DNA of 8,617 nt from Promethearchaeota archaeon (lineage in GTDB: Archaea; Asgardarchaeota; Lokiarchaeia; Sigynarchaeales; SOKP01). The DNA is taken from assembly GCA_019057975.1 (NCBI GenBank), contig JAHLWJ010000180.1:1-8617 (forward strand). The letters are read 5' to 3'. Under the pieces are notes generated by a model, which had not been told where the DNA came from, ran no database searches, and saw only the letters and a program-made list of their open reading frames with translations. The position numbers were made by a program, and so were the translations under genes. The stretch's first letter is position 1. Each line of letters opens with the position of its first letter. Of the stretch, positions 7,081 to 8,617 are shown in pieces.

Positions 7081-7903
7081 AAGGTTCAAAAAGATGCTTC
7101 TGTTTTTGACAAGTTTCCTGGTTATTGTTGGTGCGGCAATGTTGTTTATGCCGTCTATGATTTTTACGGCGTCGGTGACACCATCGGTTGTACCAGGTAA
7201 TCCGCATTGTGCTGATGTTGGATGTTGCAGTGGTGGCACACAGTTAAAGGTAGACCCACCCGCTGAGGGATCGTATTCTATAGGTGGTACAGATGTAATA
7301 ACTGTCTCGGGCTTTGTTTATGTAGGAAGTGATTTAATATCGTTCGACTGGTCATCCGATAAACTTGTATTTTGTGTAATAGTAAAGGGCGGTACTGAAG
7401 GTGCAAATGTCTATTGTTATTCAGGATCAGGAGGTAGTTATGGCGATAGTGGCCTAGTTACTCCAACCGAACAAAATATAAGCCATATCGTCTTCTGCTA
7501 TGATCCAAGTACCACTACAACTACAGCGGCGACAACTACAACTACAGCGGCGACAACTACAACTACAGCGGCGACAACTACAACTACAGCGGCGACAACT
7601 ACAACCACACAGCCGACCACTACAACTACAGCGGCGACAACTACAACCACACAGCCGACCACTACAACTACAGGAGGTACCACTACAACTACACAGCCAA
7701 CCACTACAACTACAGGAGGTACCACTACAACTACAGCAAGACGTACCACTACAACTACACAGCCGACCACTACAACAGGTACTATAGAAGTATTGGCATT
7801 TACTGGTTATAATTCTCTATGGTATGTTGCGGGCTCGATTCTGATTGCTTTAGGAATTATAATGGGTACTTTCTCTTTATCAACAGCGTTGAGAAAAAGA
7901 TAA
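7073..7903 (+). CDS. Secreted Thr-rich surface protein with LAFTG sortase signal
   Basis: This is a 276-residue predicted wall-anchored protein. A basic N-terminus and hydrophobic core (residues 1-33) form a signal peptide. The ectodomain (about 40-145) has six Cys (46, 51, 52, 101, 115, 142) and the pattern VIVKGG...N.Y.Y...D.GL..P...ISHIVFCYD. I recall this pattern from many unnamed surface proteins of Gram-positive bacteria. Residues 147-236 are a stalk of TTTTTAA/QP/GG heptads, a plausible O-glycosylation target. LAFTG (241-245), a membrane helix (about 249-268) and the RKR end complete a sorting signal; LAXTG is the class E sortase preference. Start: AGGA at 7061-7064 stands eight bases before the ATG. 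The gene follows a c-di-GMP-II riboswitch and is closed by a strong terminator. A sortase-like gene lies downstream. It is probably an adhesin or matrix protein; the ligand is unknown. Confidence 0.88.
   Translation: MNKRFKKMLLFLTSFLVIVGAAMLFMPSMIFTASVTPSVVPGNPHCADVGCCSGGTQLKVDPPAEGSYSIGGTDVITVSGFVYVGSDLISFDWSSDKLVFCVIVKGGTEGANVYCYSGSGGSYGDSGLVTPTEQNISHIVFCYDPSTTTTTAATTTTTAATTTTTAATTTTTAATTTTTQPTTTTTAATTTTTQPTTTTTGGTTTTTQPTTTTTGGTTTTTARRTTTTTQPTTTTGTIEVLAFTGYNSLWYVAGSILIALGIIMGTFSLSTALRKR
7511..7783 (+). repeat. Tandem 21-bp coding repeat (Thr-rich stalk)
   Basis: Thirteen head-to-tail units of about 21 bp each encode TTTTT plus two residues. The order is AA four times, QP, AA, QP, GG, QP, GG, ARR (a 24-bp unit), QP and a shortened last unit. 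The first units are nearly identical, which suggests recent expansion by slippage or unequal exchange. Length probably varies between strains. Confidence 0.95.
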
Positions 7904-7951
7904 AATTATTGCATTATCTATAAGAAATTAGGTAAATTTTTCTAAAACTAA

Positions 7952-7989
7952 AAAAGGAGAGTTCTATAGAAAACTAGAACTCTCCTTTT
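7952..7989 (+). terminator. Strong intrinsic terminator after the surface protein gene
   Basis: A perfect 15-bp stem pairs 7952-7966 with 7975-7989 around an eight-base loop. The stem ends in AAAA/TTTT, so the T run is part of the 3' arm and works with A-runs in either direction. It begins 48 bases after the surface gene stop. Confidence 0.9.
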
Positions 7990-8106
7990 AGGTAGTAAAA
8001 GTCCATGGGCCCCTCAACTGAATACAGTAATGGGAGTAGCCTTTTTCAGGAATAAGGGTCTTTTAAATCTAGTAGAAAGATACAGTTTTATTCGTTAAAT
8101 TATTCA

Positions 8107-8177
8107 ACCGCCGTATACCGAACGGTACGTACGGTGGTGTGAGAGGTCGGGGGCTTAATCGCCTCCTCCTACTCGAT
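8107..8177 (+). mobile_element. Group II intron 3' remnant (domains 5 and 6)
   Basis: Domain 5 is the hairpin 8107-8138. The lower stem pairs 8107-8115 with 8130-8138 and contains the triad CGC (8109-8111) with its G-U pair (8110/8135). A two-base CG bulge lies at 8128-8129, and the upper stem pairs 8116-8119 with 8124-8127 under a four-base loop. Domain 6 follows: GAG/CUC (8141-8143/8172-8174) and AGG/CCU (8144-8146/8168-8170) leave A8171 unpaired as the branch point. A GC-rich upper stem pairs 8149-8154 with 8161-8166. The intron should end at U8177, after CTCGAT. A CGC triad is known from the group IIC intron of Oceanobacillus iheyensis, and that class inserts behind terminators, as here. 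Only about 117 bases separate it from the terminator, with no GTGYG 5' end or reverse transcriptase, so the intron is a deletion remnant. Confidence 0.85.
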
Positions 8178-8191
8178 TATATTAGACATGT

Positions 8192-8220
8192 TTGAATAGT
8201 ATTTAAATGGACTGTATTAT
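8192..8220 (+). promoter_or_regulatory. Possible promoter of the sortase-like gene
   Basis: TTGAAT (8192-8197) and TATTAT (8215-8220) are separated by 17 bases and lie just downstream of the intron end. Transcription would start near 8227, giving a leader of only a few bases before the open frame at 8232. A TATAAT at 8243-8248 has no matching -35 box. Confidence 0.45.
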
Positions 8221-8237
8221 GGAAAGGTTAATTATAT

Positions 8238-8617
8238 ATTAGTATAATTTGTCCAGAGTGCAGAACAGAAATAAAGGGCAGATTTTTTATTTGTTCTAAT
8301 TGTAAATTTAAATTTTTAGCAGTCAGAAAATTACCGGTGGTGAAAAAAAAGGACAATAGGAATTATAAGATAACTGATGATAAGATGGGTAAAAGAAAGA
8401 ATTTAAAATCTAAAAGAATTAAAATAATAAAAATATTTTCATTTATTTTTATTGGTGCCGGTATTTTATTCCTGGTGTATCCTTTGTATACAAATCTTGT
8501 AACTGCCAGACGGGAAACTGCTATACTATCTGCATGGGATGATCAAAAAGAAGTTTTTTTTGAAGAAAAAGAAACAGATGAGGAGACTGAGAATTCAAAT
8601 ACAGTTTCTACAGATAT
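8238..8617 (+). CDS. Zinc-ribbon membrane protein, probable sortase N-terminus (cut by right edge)
   Basis: The frame is open from 8232 to the window end. It begins with a zinc ribbon (CPEC, 13 residues, CSNC) coded at 8250-8309, then a Lys-rich linker, and one membrane helix (FSFIFIGAGILFLVYPLY, about 8433-8486). An outer segment (VTARRETAILSAWDDQ) and an acidic Glu/Thr-rich stretch follow. A helix followed by YPLY and a Gln/Trp-containing segment is typical of class D/E sortase N-termini; the catalytic Cys and Arg lie beyond the edge. Its place behind an LAFTG protein supports the idea. The start is unclear. An upstream TAA is at 8229-8231, and the only codons before CPEC are TTA, TAT, ATT, AGT, ATA and ATT. 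I placed the start at ATT (8238), ten bases after GGAAAGG (8221-8227). The first ATG (8385) would drop the zinc ribbon. Confidence 0.65.
   Translation, partial: MSIICPECRTEIKGRFFICSNCKFKFLAVRKLPVVKKKDNRNYKITDDKMGKRKNLKSKRIKIIKIFSFIFIGAGILFLVYPLYTNLVTARRETAILSAWDDQKEVFFEEKETDEETENSNTVSTD

Noticed and set aside
7051..7239. Open frame of 62 codons on the minus strand.
   Set aside because: It lies antisense to the signal peptide and ectodomain of the surface protein and shows no independent support.
7511..7783. Regular 21-bp repeats reminiscent of a CRISPR array.
   Set aside because: The units are head to tail with no spacers and lie inside a protein-coding frame.
7498..7787. Two other open frames through the Thr repeat (one rich in Val on the minus strand, one rich in Gln/Leu on the plus strand).
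   Set aside because: They are by-products of the 21-bp repeat, which keeps all frames open. Only the frame with signal peptide and LAFTG makes a sensible protein.
7990..8177. A complete short group II intron or active retroelement.
   Set aside because: No 5' GTGYG boundary, no domains 1-4 and no reverse transcriptase fit in the space. Only domains 5 and 6 are present.

Overview
The window is AT-rich and looks like a cell-envelope region from a Gram-positive-type, probably monoderm bacterium. The best lineage clue is a predicted wall protein ending in LAFTG, which fits the LAXTG signal used by class E sortases of Actinobacteriota. A low-GC actinobacterial lineage is therefore my first guess. 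The two c-di-GMP-II-type riboswitches are otherwise best known from Clostridia, so the lineage stays uncertain.

Left part (1-1340, + strand). A possible C-terminal scrap of a gene enters from the left edge. It is followed by a c-di-GMP-II-like riboswitch with an intrinsic terminator (158-244), then about 350 bases of noncoding DNA. Next is a family 2 glycosyltransferase of the polyprenyl-phosphate-sugar synthase type (609-1340).

Middle (1337-6584, all - strand). An intact 759-residue polytopic membrane protein (4305-6584) belongs to the 6-pyruvoyl-tetrahydropterin-synthase-related/YfhO-like GT-C group. A second copy of that gene survives only as two ends. Its N-terminal piece lies at 3801-4242 and its C-terminal piece at 1337-1901. 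They flank an intact GT87-like mannosyltransferase with a C-terminal DUF4190-like domain (2125-3696). The missing middle, equivalent to residues about 147-586, is where the GT87-like gene now sits.

Right part (6585-8617, + strand). A divergent control region carries promoters in both directions. The + transcript begins with a second, better-preserved c-di-GMP-II riboswitch and terminator (6878-6965). It leads into a secreted protein with a Cys-containing ectodomain, a 13-unit Thr-rich repeat, LAFTG, a membrane helix and an RKR tail (7073-7903). A 15-bp terminator hairpin follows, then the last two domains (D5 and D6, with branch-point A) of an otherwise deleted group II intron. The window ends in the start of a zinc-ribbon plus membrane-helix protein that looks like a sortase.

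How the parts may work together (inference). Rising c-di-GMP would release termination and switch on a sortase-anchored, Thr-rich surface protein, with a candidate sortase next door. This resembles the c-di-GMP-II control of sortase-anchored adhesins in Clostridioides difficile. The GT2 enzyme could supply lipid-linked sugar to the GT-C membrane transferases, whose product could be a surface glycan or O-glycans on the Thr-rich stalk.
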